DNA of 64,000 nucleotides. Origin: an uncultured Campylobacter sp. Lineage in GTDB: Bacteria; Campylobacterota; Campylobacteria; Campylobacterales; Campylobacteraceae. A model generated the notes under the pieces. That model saw only the letters and a program-made list of their open reading frames with translations, searched no databases and was not told the DNA's origin. The translations under genes and the position numbers were made by a program. Positions 33,921 through 43,513 of this stretch are shown one piece after another; position 1 is the first letter of the stretch, and every line of letters begins with the position of its first letter. The DNA lies in assembly GCF_937973075.1 (NCBI RefSeq), contig NZ_CALBWL010000067.1, forward strand, positions 1 through 64,000. The letters run 5' to 3'.

Positions 33921-34980
33921 TCTGCGCGTTTGTATCGACAGGCTGGATGATGAAATTTTGCGCCTTATCGACGAGCGCATGGGGTTTGTCAAAAAGATCG
34001 GTGAGCTGAAGCAGACTGCGGGCAGCGCGATCTATCGCCCGGAGCGCGAGCGCTCGATCATCAGCAGGCTGGACGGCGGAAAGGCGCGGAATTTAAGCAA
34101 AGAGGCGATCGAAGCGATATTTTTTGAAATTTTCTCGGTTTCGCGAAATTTAGAAAAGCCGCAGATAGTCGCGTTTTTAGGGCCTTTCGGCACCTATTCG
34201 CACCAAGCCGCCAAGAGCCGCTTCGGCGCGGTAAGCTCCTATCTGCCGCTCTCGAACATCGAGGCGGTCTTTAAGGAGCTTGATAGCGGCGAGGCCAAAT
34301 ACGGCGTCGTGCCGATCGAAAACAACACCGAAGGCGCGGTGGGAGCGACGCTTGATTGCTTGCGAAAATACGAGGGCGTCAAGATCGTCGCCGAAATTTA
34401 TATGGATATCCACCACTGCTTTGCGAGCCACTGCGACGACGTAAGCACCGTGGATCAGATATTCTCGCATCCGCAAGGATACAATCAGTGCCTTAAATTT
34501 CTAGACGATCACGGCCTTAGCGGCGTCAAATTTACCGCGACCAAATCTACAGCACTTGCTGCACAGATGGCAGCTGCCACGCCGCACTCCGCCGCGATCT
34601 GCTCCAAGATCGCCGCCGATCTTTACGGCGTGCCGATGATGTTTCAAAAGATCGAGGACAACTCCGCCAATCGCACGCGCTTTTTCGTGCTGAGCGACTT
34701 TAAAAACCAAAAGAGCGACCGCAACAAAACGAGCATCCTAGCCAAAACCGACGACCGCCCGGGCGGGCTCGTAGACTTTTTGCAGATGTTTCGCAACGAG
34801 GGCATAAATTTAACCAAATTAGAAAGCCGCCCTGTTAAGCTTAGGGATTTTAAATGCATCTTTTATGTCGATTTTGAGGGACACATCGACGATGAGCGCG
34901 TGGCGCGCGTGCTGCAAAACGCGCAGAAAAACGGGCACGAAATCACCTGGTTGGGAAGTTACATAAACGGAGGGGAGTGA
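33904..34980 (+). CDS. pheA: Bifunctional chorismate mutase / prephenate dehydratase
   Basis: PheA makes phenylpyruvate from chorismate in two steps. Domains in order are an AroQ-type chorismate mutase (residues about 3-90, starting IDDLRVCIDRLDDEILRLIDER), a prephenate dehydratase (about 95-275) with FLGPFGTYSHQAA, PIENNTEGAVG, and the catalytic TKST motif followed by the NRTRFFVL end, and a C-terminal ACT domain (about 285-355) with the ESRP motif for phenylalanine feedback inhibition. The ATG at 33904 has AAGGAGGG upstream; a GTG at 33901 is possible. It overlaps hisC by one base. Confidence 0.96.
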   Translation: MQNIDDLRVCIDRLDDEILRLIDERMGFVKKIGELKQTAGSAIYRPERERSIISRLDGGKARNLSKEAIEAIFFEIFSVSRNLEKPQIVAFLGPFGTYSHQAAKSRFGAVSSYLPLSNIEAVFKELDSGEAKYGVVPIENNTEGAVGATLDCLRKYEGVKIVAEIYMDIHHCFASHCDDVSTVDQIFSHPQGYNQCLKFLDDHGLSGVKFTATKSTALAAQMAAATPHSAAICSKIAADLYGVPMMFQKIEDNSANRTRFFVLSDFKNQKSDRNKTSILAKTDDRPGGLVDFLQMFRNEGINLTKLESRPVKLRDFKCIFYVDFEGHIDDERVARVLQNAQKNGHEITWLGSYINGGE

Positions 34981-36089
34981 TGAAATTTAACGAATTTGTA
35001 GAAAATCTAAGCAATTACGAAGCGGGCAAGCCGATCGAGCTTGTGGTGCGGGAGTTTGGTATCCGCAAGCAGGACGTATTAAAGCTTGCCAGCAACGAAA
35101 ACCCTTTCGGCACTAGCGAGGCGGTGCAGGAGGCGATCGTGCAAAATGCCACCTGTGCGCATCTTTATCCCGATGATTCGATGTATGAGCTAAAAGGCGC
35201 GCTCGCCTCGAAATTCGGCGTAGAGCCGCAAAATATCATCATCGGCGCGGGCAGCGATCAGATCATCGAGTTCGCGCTGCATGCCAAGCTCAATTCGCGC
35301 CGCGCGATACTGCAAGCGGGCGTTACCTTTGCGATGTACGGCATCTACGCAAGCCATTGCGAGGCTAAAGTTTATAAAACGAACGCGCAGGAGCACGATC
35401 TAGCTGAGCTTTTAAAAATTTATAACGCGCACAGGGATGAAATTTCGGTCATCTTTTTGTGCGTGCCGAACAATCCGCTGGGCGAATGCTTGGATGCGGA
35501 GGAGGTGTATGAGTTCGCCAGCAGCGTAGATGAGAACACGCTTTTAGTGATCGATGCCGCATACAACGAATTTGCTGCGTTTAAAGATGAGCGCAAGAGG
35601 CTTGATCCTAAGCTCTTAATTCAAAATTTTAAAAACGTGCTCTATCTAGGCACCTTCTCAAAGGTCTACGGCCTAGGCGGTATGCGTGTAGGCTACGGCA
35701 TCGCGCCGCGGCAAATCATAAGCGCGCTTTATAAGCTGCGACCGCCCTTTAACATCACGACGCTTAGCCTCGCAGCGGCGATTGCGGCACTAAAAGACGA
35801 GGCTTTCGTGCAAAAAAGCCTGCAAAACAACGCCGCGCAGATGAGCCGCTTCGAGGATTTTGCGCGCGAGCAAAATTTAGAATTTATCCCTAGCTACGCA
35901 AATTTCATCACGTTCAAACTTAGCCCGCCGCTAGATAGTAGCGAGCTTTGCGAGCAGCTTCTGCGCCGCGGCGTCATCATTAGAAATTTAAAAAGCTATG
36001 GGCTAAACGCCGTGCGCATCACGATCGGTACGCCTGAGCAAAACGATCGCGTCTTTGGCGCGCTGGGAGAAATTTTGAGTGGATATTAA
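34980..36089 (+). CDS. hisC: Histidinol-phosphate aminotransferase
   Basis: A 369-residue class I/II PLP aminotransferase. Signatures include KLASNENPFG near residue 35, GAGSDQIIEF, the CVPNNPLG block, DAAYNEFA with the PLP-contacting D and Y, and the PLP lysine in TFSKVYGLGGMRVGYG. In histidine synthesis HisC converts imidazole-acetol phosphate to histidinol phosphate; being next to pheA it may also act on aromatic keto acids, as related enzymes do. The ATG at 34980 overlaps the pheA stop by one base with GGAGGGG just upstream. It overlaps dxs by 11 bases. Confidence 0.93.
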   Translation: MKFNEFVENLSNYEAGKPIELVVREFGIRKQDVLKLASNENPFGTSEAVQEAIVQNATCAHLYPDDSMYELKGALASKFGVEPQNIIIGAGSDQIIEFALHAKLNSRRAILQAGVTFAMYGIYASHCEAKVYKTNAQEHDLAELLKIYNAHRDEISVIFLCVPNNPLGECLDAEEVYEFASSVDENTLLVIDAAYNEFAAFKDERKRLDPKLLIQNFKNVLYLGTFSKVYGLGGMRVGYGIAPRQIISALYKLRPPFNITTLSLAAAIAALKDEAFVQKSLQNNAAQMSRFEDFAREQNLEFIPSYANFITFKLSPPLDSSELCEQLLRRGVIIRNLKSYGLNAVRITIGTPEQNDRVFGALGEILSGY

Positions 36090-37911
36090 AAATAAAAGCC
36101 TAGAGGAGCTACGGGAGCTTTGCACGCAGATCAGGGCGCGCATCATCGAAGTCGTGAGCAAAAACGGCGGCCATCTAAGCTCAAACATGGGCGCGGTCGA
36201 GCTCATCGTGGCGATGCACTACGTATTCGACGCCGCGAGCGATCCGTTTATCTTCGACGTAAGCCACCAAAGCTACGCACACAAGCTTCTAACGGACCGC
36301 TGGGAGGAGTTCGGCTCGCTTAGGCAGTTCGGCGGTATCAGCGGCTACACGAAGCCTAGCGAGAGTAAATTTGACTACTTCGTGGCGGGGCACGCCTCGA
36401 CGTCGATCTCTTTAGCCGTGGGTGCGGCAAAAGCGATAAGCCTAAAGCGCGAAAATCGCGTGCCGGTCGTACTCATCGGCGACGGATCTATGAGCGGCGG
36501 TATGACTTATGAGGCGATGAACGAGCTAGGCGATCTGCGCTTGCCCTGCGTCATCATCCTAAACGATAACAAAATGAGCATCAGCAAGCCTATCGGCGCC
36601 TTTAGTAAGTACCTAAGCCAAGCGATGGCGGGCGAGACATATCAAAAATTTAAATCCCACGTAAGAGAGCTGCTATCCCACGCTCCGCAAAGCGCGACAT
36701 ATATGGCAAAGCGCTTTGAAAATTCCTTAAAGCTCATTATACCTGGGATGTATTTTGAGGAGCTTGGGCTTGATTATATCGGTCCCGTGGACGGGCATAA
36801 TTTAGAGGATCTAATATCGGCGCTAAAGACGGCAAAAAGCGCGCGCAAGCCCGTCGTCGTGCACGCTCAGACGATCAAAGGCAAAGGCTATGACAAGGCC
36901 GAGGGCTATTTGGAGAGCTGGCACGGCGTAGGGCCTTTCGATATTCAAAGCGGAGAATTTAAGAAAAAATCCGCCGCCAAAAGCGCCACGCAAATTTACG
37001 CCGAAGCTCTTTTAAGCTTAGCCGCCAAGCATGAAAACGTCGTGGGCGTGACCGCCGCAATGCCGAGCGGCACCGGCATGGATAAGCTGATCGAGAAATT
37101 TCCTCACCGCTTCTGGGACGTCGCGATCGCCGAGCCGCATGCGCTAAGCTCGATGGCTGCGATGGCGCGCGAGGGTTTTAAGCCGTACGTTACGATATAT
37201 TCGACCTTTATGCAGCGCGCGTTCGATCAGATCGTTCATGACGCGGCGATTATGAACTTAAGCTTAGTCCTTGCGATGGATCGCGCGGGCATCGTGGGCG
37301 AGGACGGCGAGACGCACGAGGGGGTCTTTGACGTGAGCTTCTTAAACGCGATTCCAAACGTCAGCATGTGCGCGCCGCGAGACGAGGCGAGCTTTAAGCG
37401 GATCGTCGAGTACTCCTACACGCATGAGGGGGTTTTGGCGATCCGCTATCCGCGCGGAAGCTTTATATTGAACTGCGACGAGACCGGTGTATCTGCAGTA
37501 GAGCTTGCAAAATCGGTGTTTTTAAAGTGCAGCGATAGCGCGCACGTAGCACTCATCGGCTATGGAAACGGCGCGGGCAGAGCGTATAAAACGGCCGAGG
37601 CGCTGGAGGGGCAGATCGAAGCGGACGTCGTGGATCTAGTCTTTGTGAAGCCTTTGGACGCCGAGTTTTTGCGAAGCTTAGCTCGCAAAGATAAAATTTG
37701 GTACGTCTTTAGCGACAATGCCAAAAAGGGCGGCGTCGGTGAAATTCTAAGCGCATTTTTGCAAGAAAATGAAATTTCGGACGTAAAGATCGTGAGCTTC
37801 GAATTTGCTGATATCTTTTTACCGCACGGCAAGACCGCCGACGTGGAGCGTAGCTTGGGCTTGGATATCCAAACTCTAACCGAGCGAATATTAAGTGATA
37901 AAAAGTATTAG
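36079..37911 (+). CDS. dxs: 1-deoxy-D-xylulose-5-phosphate synthase
   Basis: DXS joins pyruvate and glyceraldehyde 3-phosphate, the first step of the MEP isoprenoid pathway, with thiamine diphosphate. The 610-residue product has H in GHLSSNMG, FDVSHQSYAHK, the ThDP-binding motif GDGSMSGGMTYEAMNELGD ending in NDNKMSIS, and the pyrimidine-domain GEDGETHEGVFD motif. The C-terminal transketolase domain is complete (EFADIFLPHG). Translation starts at GTG 36079 inside the hisC end. ThiL, encoded earlier in the window, makes its cofactor. Confidence 0.96.
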   Translation: MDIKNKSLEELRELCTQIRARIIEVVSKNGGHLSSNMGAVELIVAMHYVFDAASDPFIFDVSHQSYAHKLLTDRWEEFGSLRQFGGISGYTKPSESKFDYFVAGHASTSISLAVGAAKAISLKRENRVPVVLIGDGSMSGGMTYEAMNELGDLRLPCVIILNDNKMSISKPIGAFSKYLSQAMAGETYQKFKSHVRELLSHAPQSATYMAKRFENSLKLIIPGMYFEELGLDYIGPVDGHNLEDLISALKTAKSARKPVVVHAQTIKGKGYDKAEGYLESWHGVGPFDIQSGEFKKKSAAKSATQIYAEALLSLAAKHENVVGVTAAMPSGTGMDKLIEKFPHRFWDVAIAEPHALSSMAAMAREGFKPYVTIYSTFMQRAFDQIVHDAAIMNLSLVLAMDRAGIVGEDGETHEGVFDVSFLNAIPNVSMCAPRDEASFKRIVEYSYTHEGVLAIRYPRGSFILNCDETGVSAVELAKSVFLKCSDSAHVALIGYGNGAGRAYKTAEALEGQIEADVVDLVFVKPLDAEFLRSLARKDKIWYVFSDNAKKGGVGEILSAFLQENEISDVKIVSFEFADIFLPHGKTADVERSLGLDIQTLTERILSDKKY

Positions 37912-37940
37912 TTAATATCAACTTTGTTTAAAGTAAAATT

Positions 37941-37951
37941 TGATAATATCA
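37941..37951 (+). promoter_or_regulatory. Palindrome in the perR promoter
   Basis: Perfect palindrome TGATAATATCA at 37941-37951, 25 bases before the perR start, overlapping the likely -10 region (AATAT). A candidate autoregulatory operator of PerR/Fur type; the match is short and unproven. Confidence 0.4.
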
Positions 37952-37976
37952 CTTTAAAATTTTTTGAAGGACAAAA

Positions 37977-38387
37977 ATGAGCCACGTAGAACTACTCAAA
38001 ACTTGCGGGCTGAAAGCAACTCCGCAAAGATTGTGCATCCTAAAGGTGCTCGATCGCCACGAACATCCAAGCATAGATGACCTATACGAGGGGATCAAAG
38101 AGGACTATCCATCCATTTCACTAGCGACGGTTTATAAAAATTTAAACACCCTGCTCGACGAAGGGGTCGTAGTCGAGGTCAATGCGCCGAATAAAAAGAG
38201 TCGCTACGACATCTATCAGATGCCGCACATCCACGTCGTATGCGAAAAATGCGGCAACGTCACGGATCTTTTCATGGATGATGCCTTTAATAAGGACGTT
38301 TTGAAAAACATCGAGCGCAAAGCTGGCAATTTCATCCGCAAGCTAAATATCACCGCTACGGTCGAAGACTGCGAAAAGTGTAGATAG
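37977..38387 (+). CDS. perR: Fur-family regulator, PerR type
   Basis: A 136-residue Fur-family repressor. The DNA-binding domain has LKATPQRLCILKVLDRHEHPS and the recognition helix SISLATVYKNLNTL. The regulatory metal site shows HIHVVCEKCG, and the structural zinc site is formed by CEKCG and the C-terminal CEKC pairs. The N-terminal half is very close to the Campylobacter PerR pattern, so I call it the peroxide sensor and not Fur. PerR represses katA, ahpC and similar genes in Campylobacter and is inactivated by metal-catalysed histidine oxidation. It is transcribed alone, from a promoter containing a possible autoregulatory palindrome. Confidence 0.88.
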   Translation: MSHVELLKTCGLKATPQRLCILKVLDRHEHPSIDDLYEGIKEDYPSISLATVYKNLNTLLDEGVVVEVNAPNKKSRYDIYQMPHIHVVCEKCGNVTDLFMDDAFNKDVLKNIERKAGNFIRKLNITATVEDCEKCR

Positions 38388-38435
38388 TTTAAAGAATTTT
38401 CTGCTATTATTACCCACTTTATTTTTGGAGCGGGT

Positions 38436-39854
38436 ATGCAAACTAAGCGTAAATTTTTATTGAGCGACGATTCGATTCTGCGGACGCTAGAGCGTGCGGG
38501 GCTGAAATGTCGCAAGGTAAAGATCACTTGGTTTTATACTTCGTTCTATCCCGAAATTTATTATATCCGCCAAAACGACGAATGCTCTTTGCACCACAAA
38601 AAAGAGGATCTCGACAGACAAACTCTAAATTTTAAAATTTCAAAAGATGATTTCAAAGAGGCTTTAGAAAGCAGGATCGCTTGCATCGTGCAAAAAAACC
38701 GCTACGGCTTTGCTAACGACGAGGCGGAGTTTTGGTTAGAGCTTTACGGCGGCGAGCTAAGTACGCTCGTGATTTTGCGAGCGAAATTCCAAAGCGAGGC
38801 GGCAAGCGCAAATTTTGATTTTGTAAAAACCTTCGGCAGCACCGATTTTTGCGAGATCACCGACGATTACCGCTACAAAAGCCGCTATCTGGCGCGCTAC
38901 GGCATCCCGCCGCGCTCGCTTGATTTCGCGCACGCCCGCAGCGTTTTTAAAAAATTTAGCCGAGTTAAATTTTTCGCGCTGCCCTATGCAGACAGCGTTA
39001 AACTCGCACGCTTGGCGCTTGAGCTAGCGTGGATGAGGGCGTGCGGCGCAAAAAGCGAATATCAAAAAAGCCTAGCCCCCGAAGCTCTTCACGAGCTGCG
39101 CGTGCAGATTCGTAAATTTAGAGCGGTTTTGAAGCTATCCGCGCCGCTTTTCGAGGCGGAAAAAAGGAGCGAAATTTTAAAACTGCTAGCAGAATTTATG
39201 AGCCGCACCAATCAGCTGCGAGACCTTCATGTTTTTGCGGAGTTTTTAAAAGCTGACGATGCGCCTGCGAGCTTTTTGCAGCAGCTAAATCTTATCGCGA
39301 AGCGCTCGGAGGATAAAATTTTAGAATTTCTTTCTAGCGCGGAATTTGCAGATTTAAACGGCGCTATTAGCGGCTTTTTAAGCGGCGCGGACGGCATCTA
39401 CGCGCGCAGCGAATATGAAAAAATTTCAAAAAAGTTCGCCTCCGCCCGCCTCTGCAAGCTGATTAAAAGCTTGCGCGCGGAGCTAAAAAATTTAAAGCAA
39501 GGTTTATCGCTGCAGGCATTTCACGACGCGCGCATAGGGCTAAAGAGGCTGCGATACGCGCTTGAAATTTTTGCAAGAAGCTTTGATGAGGGTTGCGTCA
39601 GGGAGCTGTTTAAACGCACCAAGGCCGCCTGCGAGGATTTCGGCGCGCTGCAAGATATCAGCGTGTGGCAAAATTTTATCGCGATCTATCAAAAAGCAAG
39701 CGATAAAAGCGGCGTCGCGTTTGCGTATCTGCTGGCTCTAGACGCCCGCTTAAACGACCGCCGCGCCGAGCTGGAGGAAAAAATTTTAAATGAAAAAGAG
39801 GCTCTTTTGCGCGCGCTGAAAAGATCGCTGCGCAAAATCAAAGCATACGAATAA
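38436..39854 (+). CDS. CYTH-CHAD domain protein
   Basis: The 472-residue product has an N-terminal region (1-160) resembling a CYTH triphosphate-tunnel domain (start QTKRKFLLSD, later EITDDYRYKSRYLA), though the ExExK motif is not clear, and a C-terminal CHAD domain (about 200-472). CHAD is a helical bundle with conserved histidines; here they appear in LHELRVQIRKFRAVLKL and FHDARIGLKRLRYALEIF, and both helix pairs carry the basic residues that bind polyphosphate. Such proteins bind inorganic polyphosphate and are often found at polyphosphate granules. The gene precedes ubiE by nine bases. Function in Campylobacter has not been settled. Confidence 0.82.
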   Translation: MQTKRKFLLSDDSILRTLERAGLKCRKVKITWFYTSFYPEIYYIRQNDECSLHHKKEDLDRQTLNFKISKDDFKEALESRIACIVQKNRYGFANDEAEFWLELYGGELSTLVILRAKFQSEAASANFDFVKTFGSTDFCEITDDYRYKSRYLARYGIPPRSLDFAHARSVFKKFSRVKFFALPYADSVKLARLALELAWMRACGAKSEYQKSLAPEALHELRVQIRKFRAVLKLSAPLFEAEKRSEILKLLAEFMSRTNQLRDLHVFAEFLKADDAPASFLQQLNLIAKRSEDKILEFLSSAEFADLNGAISGFLSGADGIYARSEYEKISKKFASARLCKLIKSLRAELKNLKQGLSLQAFHDARIGLKRLRYALEIFARSFDEGCVRELFKRTKAACEDFGALQDISVWQNFIAIYQKASDKSGVAFAYLLALDARLNDRRAELEEKILNEKEALLRALKRSLRKIKAYE

Positions 39855-39863
39855 GGAAAGCCC

Positions 39864-40592
39864 GTGCAAAAACAGGAAAAAATCATAAAGATGTTCGATG
39901 AGATCGCGCCTACCTACGATCTGGCAAACCGCGCCATCAGCTTCGGCGTGGACGTTTCGTGGCGCAAAAAAGCGGTCGAGCTGACGCTTGAAAAGCTTAA
40001 AGGAAAGCTCGTGAGTATCGCCGACGTCGCGTGCGGTACGGGCGATATGATAAGCTCGTGGCGCGACGGCGCGGCGCAGCACGGCGTGCAGATCGAGCGG
40101 ATCGTGGGGATCGATCCGAGCGAGGGGATGCTCGAGGTGGCTAGGCAAAAATTTCCCGGCTGCGAGTTTATCAAAGCAACCGCGGGCGCCACGACGCTAG
40201 ATGATGCGAGCGTGGATATTTTAAGCATCAGCTACGGCATAAGAAACGTCGTGGAGCTGGACGCGGCGCTTGCGGAGTTTAATCGGATCATCAAACCTGG
40301 CGGTTCGCTTGTGGTTTTGGAATTTACCAAAGCCGCAAGCGGCGGGCTCGCGTTTAAAATCAGAGATTTTTACGTGAGCAAAATTTTGCCCAAAATCGGC
40401 GCCTTTATCTCGAAAAACAAAGAAGCCTACGAGTATCTGCCAAGCTCCATCGGCAGCTTCCTAGACGCCGCGAGCTTTAGCGAAAAACTCAAAAACGCGG
40501 GCTTTGAGCTGCGCGTGCAAAAGGGCTTCAGCTTCGACGTCAGCACGCTTTTCATCGCGGAAAAAATCGCACGGGAAAACGACGATGCTTAG
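39864..40592 (+). CDS. ubiE: Demethylmenaquinone methyltransferase
   Basis: UbiE/MenG methylates demethylmenaquinone to menaquinone, the respiratory quinone of Campylobacter. The 242-residue product has the family's N-terminal FDEIAPTYDLANR motif, the SAM-binding loop ADVACGTGDM, GIDPSEGMLEVAR and the SISYGIRNVVELDAAL block with the conserved YGIRN. It starts at GTG 39864 and overlaps xseA by eight bases. The enzyme acts on lipid quinone at the inner membrane. Confidence 0.94.
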   Translation: MQKQEKIIKMFDEIAPTYDLANRAISFGVDVSWRKKAVELTLEKLKGKLVSIADVACGTGDMISSWRDGAAQHGVQIERIVGIDPSEGMLEVARQKFPGCEFIKATAGATTLDDASVDILSISYGIRNVVELDAALAEFNRIIKPGGSLVVLEFTKAASGGLAFKIRDFYVSKILPKIGAFISKNKEAYEYLPSSIGSFLDAASFSEKLKNAGFELRVQKGFSFDVSTLFIAEKIARENDDA

Positions 40593-41751
40593 CGTAAGCG
40601 AGCTAAATGCCCAAGCCAAGGCACTTTTGGAGACGAGTTTTAGCTTCGTCGAGGTCGAGGGCGAGATATCTAAGTTTAGAGCTCAAAGCACGAGCGGGCA
40701 CTGGTATTTCACGATCAAAGACGCGAGCGCGGCGATCGATTGCGCGATGTTTAAATTTAACGCCGCGCGGATAAATTTTATCCCCGCCGTCGGCGATAAG
40801 CTCATCGTAAGCGGCAAGGTCTCGCTCTACGCCCCCACGGGCGCATATCAGATTCAGGTATCAAACATCCGCAAAAGCGGCGAGGGCGAGCTGGAAGCGG
40901 CGTTTGCCGCGCTAAAAGAAAGGCTTAGCAAAGAGGGGCTTTTCGATGCCTCGCACAAAAAACAGCTTCCGAAATTTGCCCAAAGCATCGCGATTATCAC
41001 GAGCGCGGGCTCTGCGGCGCAGGCGGATATGCTTCGCACGGCGCAGGACCGCTTCGCGCTTTGCAAGATCGATCTGTATAACGCGCTAGTGCAAGGCGAG
41101 GGCGCGCCTGCTTCGATCATAAGCGCTCTGCGCGTAGCCGACGAGAAAGGCTACGATGCGATCGTAATCGCTCGCGGCGGCGGCTCGCGCGAGGATCTGT
41201 GGTGCTTCAACGACGAGGTCTTGGCTCGCGCGATCTACGCAGCCAAAACGCCCGTCATCTCGGCAGTCGGGCACGAGATCGATTTTAGCATCAGCGATTT
41301 CGTAGCCGATCACCGAAGCCTCACGCCCACCGCCGCGATGATCGACCTGCTGCCCGATATTTGCGCGATCTTTCAGAGCCTAGACGGCGTAAGCGACGCA
41401 CTTGATAGGCTGATAAAAGATAAAATTTCATCCGCACAAAACGCGCTGAGCATCGCGGCTTTGCATCTTAAATCAAAATCGATCGAGCCGAAAATTTCAG
41501 GCTCGATTGCCAAGCTTTCAAATTTAGAGCTTAAATTTAAAAATTTCATCGGCTCCAAGCTAAGCGCCGCAGAGCACGCGCTAAGCGCCAAAGATGAGCT
41601 TTTGGCGCAAAAGGCGAAATTTTTTGAGACCACCAAAGACCTCGTTCAAATCCAAAAGGGCGGCAAAACGGTGAGCTTGGGCGAGCTTGCCGCGGGCGAC
41701 GAGTTCGTCCTTTGCTCGCAGCAGCTCAGCAAAAACGCGAAAATCATCTAA
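40585..41751 (+). CDS. xseA: Exodeoxyribonuclease VII large subunit
   Basis: XseA is the catalytic chain of exonuclease VII, a single-strand-specific nuclease used in mismatch and damage repair. The ATG at 40585 gives 388 residues: an N-terminal OB domain (SVSELNAQAKALLE..., GHWYFTIKD) and the nuclease core with ITSAGSAAQADML, ARGGGSREDLWCFND and SAVGHEIDFSISDFVADHRSLTPTAA, followed by a coiled-coil region and a C-terminal segment. The longer frame from 40504 lies within ubiE and has no ribosome binding site. It overlaps ubiE by eight bases; serC follows after ten. Confidence 0.94.
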   Translation: MLSVSELNAQAKALLETSFSFVEVEGEISKFRAQSTSGHWYFTIKDASAAIDCAMFKFNAARINFIPAVGDKLIVSGKVSLYAPTGAYQIQVSNIRKSGEGELEAAFAALKERLSKEGLFDASHKKQLPKFAQSIAIITSAGSAAQADMLRTAQDRFALCKIDLYNALVQGEGAPASIISALRVADEKGYDAIVIARGGGSREDLWCFNDEVLARAIYAAKTPVISAVGHEIDFSISDFVADHRSLTPTAAMIDLLPDICAIFQSLDGVSDALDRLIKDKISSAQNALSIAALHLKSKSIEPKISGSIAKLSNLELKFKNFIGSKLSAAEHALSAKDELLAQKAKFFETTKDLVQIQKGGKTVSLGELAAGDEFVLCSQQLSKNAKII

Positions 41752-41761
41752 AGGAGTCAAA

Positions 41762-42838
41762 ATGGATAGAGTAATAAATTTTAGCGCAGGACCTAGCACC
41801 ATCCCGCTGGGCGTGCTAAAGCAGGCGCAAGAGGAGCTGCTAAACTACGCGGGGCGCGGATTTTCGATAATGGAGATCTCGCACCGCACCAAAATTTTCG
41901 AGGAAGTCCTACATAGCGCGATGGACCGCGTGCGCGATCTTTACGGCTTTTCGGATGATTTTACGATTTTGTTTTTGCAAGGCGGTGCGAGCCTTCAGTT
42001 CGCGCAGGTGCCGATGAACCTATACGCAGGCGGCGTCGCAGAATACGCCAACACGGGCAACTGGACGAGCAAGGCGATCAAGGAAGCGGGCGTGCTCGGC
42101 ATAAACTACCGCGTGGTCGCAAGCAGCGAGGATAGCAAATTCGACCGCATCCCCGAGGTTAAATTCTCTGACGACGCCGATTATGGCTACATCTGCTCGA
42201 ACAACACGATCTACGGCACGCAGTATCCGCAGCTGCCGCAGTGTGCCTGCCCGCTCGTAGTCGATAGCTCGAGCGATCTGTTTTCGCGCCCCGTGGATCT
42301 TAGCAGCGTGGGGATGTTTTACGGCGGTATTCAGAAAAACGGCGGCCCCGCGGGCGTTACGATGGTGGCGATCCGCAAGGATCTGCTGGACCGCGCAGAT
42401 CCCAAAACGCCGATGATCCTGCGCTACAAGACGCAGGCGGACGCGGACTCGATGAGCAACACCCCAAACACTTTCGGAATTTACATGCTAAATTTAATGC
42501 TCGGCTGGATCAAGGACGAAATCGGCGGGCTCGCGGCGATGCACGAGCGCAACAAGCGCAAAGCGACGCTACTTTATGGCGCGATCGATGCTAGCGGCGG
42601 TTTCTACCGCGGCCACGCGCAAAAGGATAGCCGCAGCCTGATGAACGTGAGCTTTAATATCGCAGATGCCGCGCTTGAGCCGGTTTTCGTCGCGCAGGCG
42701 GAGGCGGAGGGGATGATCGGGCTTAAAGGACACCGCGTTTTAGGCGGCATCCGCGCCTCGATCTACAACGCGATAAACTACGAGGACGTTGAAAAACTAG
42801 TCGCTTTTATGAGCGAGTTTGCGCGCAAAAACGGCTAG
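41762..42838 (+). CDS. serC: Phosphoserine aminotransferase
   Basis: SerC converts 3-phosphohydroxypyruvate to phosphoserine and also serves vitamin B6 synthesis. The 358-residue class V PLP enzyme starts NFSAGPSTIP, has LFLQGGASLQFAQVPMNL, VDSSSDLFSRP and the PLP-lysine motif YGGIQKNGGPAGVT. The C-terminus GGIRASIYNAI is typical. The ATG at 41762 has AAAGGAG upstream. With SerB (24772) the window encodes two of the three serine-pathway enzymes, though in separate operons. Confidence 0.96.
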   Translation: MDRVINFSAGPSTIPLGVLKQAQEELLNYAGRGFSIMEISHRTKIFEEVLHSAMDRVRDLYGFSDDFTILFLQGGASLQFAQVPMNLYAGGVAEYANTGNWTSKAIKEAGVLGINYRVVASSEDSKFDRIPEVKFSDDADYGYICSNNTIYGTQYPQLPQCACPLVVDSSSDLFSRPVDLSSVGMFYGGIQKNGGPAGVTMVAIRKDLLDRADPKTPMILRYKTQADADSMSNTPNTFGIYMLNLMLGWIKDEIGGLAAMHERNKRKATLLYGAIDASGGFYRGHAQKDSRSLMNVSFNIADAALEPVFVAQAEAEGMIGLKGHRVLGGIRASIYNAINYEDVEKLVAFMSEFARKNG

Positions 42839-43273
42839 CGGGCGGTTAAATTTAGAGATTTGAACGCGGCTCGCGCTTATAGATGAGATTGTTTAGGATC
42901 CATGCCTGCCTTGCCGCTGAGCTGGTATTTGTCGCAGCCCTCGCTTTTATAGCCGGTATTTTACGGCAGAAATAGCTTTGATGCGGCTTGGATTTTGCCG
43001 CTAGAAATTTTATTGAAGACAAAATTTATGATGTTAAATTTTGCATTGGATGAAGTCTGATTGCTTTGATTTTGCAGCGGCGAGCGGACTTGGCGCTGCT
43101 GGGATTTATTAGGTGGGATTTAACATTTAAAACGCTATTATTGGTGTTTGAGGATGGAAGGCGGTTGGGCGGTTGATTTATGATTTATTTAGGCGCAGGT
43201 CGCTTAGCGCGTATCTAGCGCCTAAAATGCAAGCTTAACCCTAAAACGGGCAAAATTAAACGAAAGGATTTAA
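42839..43273. other. 435-base gap after serC
   Basis: No gene is seen. Less repeat-rich than other gaps, with several GGATT and GATTT words. The ribosome binding site of the DUF333 gene (AAAGGA, 43262-43267) lies at its end. Confidence 0.4.
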
Positions 43274-43513
43274 ATGAGTTTTAAGAGATTTTTTGCAGTG
43301 GCGCTTGTGGTGGGTGCTTTCTCTTCGGTGGGCGCAGAGGCTAGCGCTGCGGGGGATTTTTGTATCAAAAACGGCGGCGAGCTGATCGTCCGCAAAGACG
43401 GCAACGGCGTGGATTACACCGTTTGTAAGCTGCCCGACGGCACTATGATCGACGCTGAAGAATTTTATAAAACAGGTGGCGATTTGAGCAAATTTAAGAG
43501 CGTAAATCGATAG
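43274..43513 (+). CDS. DUF333 small secreted protein
   Basis: This 79-residue protein has a signal peptide (about 1-27, ending ASAAG) and a DUF333 domain with the conserved cysteine pair in DFCIKNGGELIVRK and YTVCKLPDGTMIDAEEFYK. DUF333 proteins are small periplasmic proteins, sometimes labelled putative hemolysin without evidence, and their function is unknown. The start has a good ribosome binding site. The gene is isolated between repeat-rich gaps. Confidence 0.78.
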   Translation: MSFKRFFAVALVVGAFSSVGAEASAAGDFCIKNGGELIVRKDGNGVDYTVCKLPDGTMIDAEEFYKTGGDLSKFKSVNR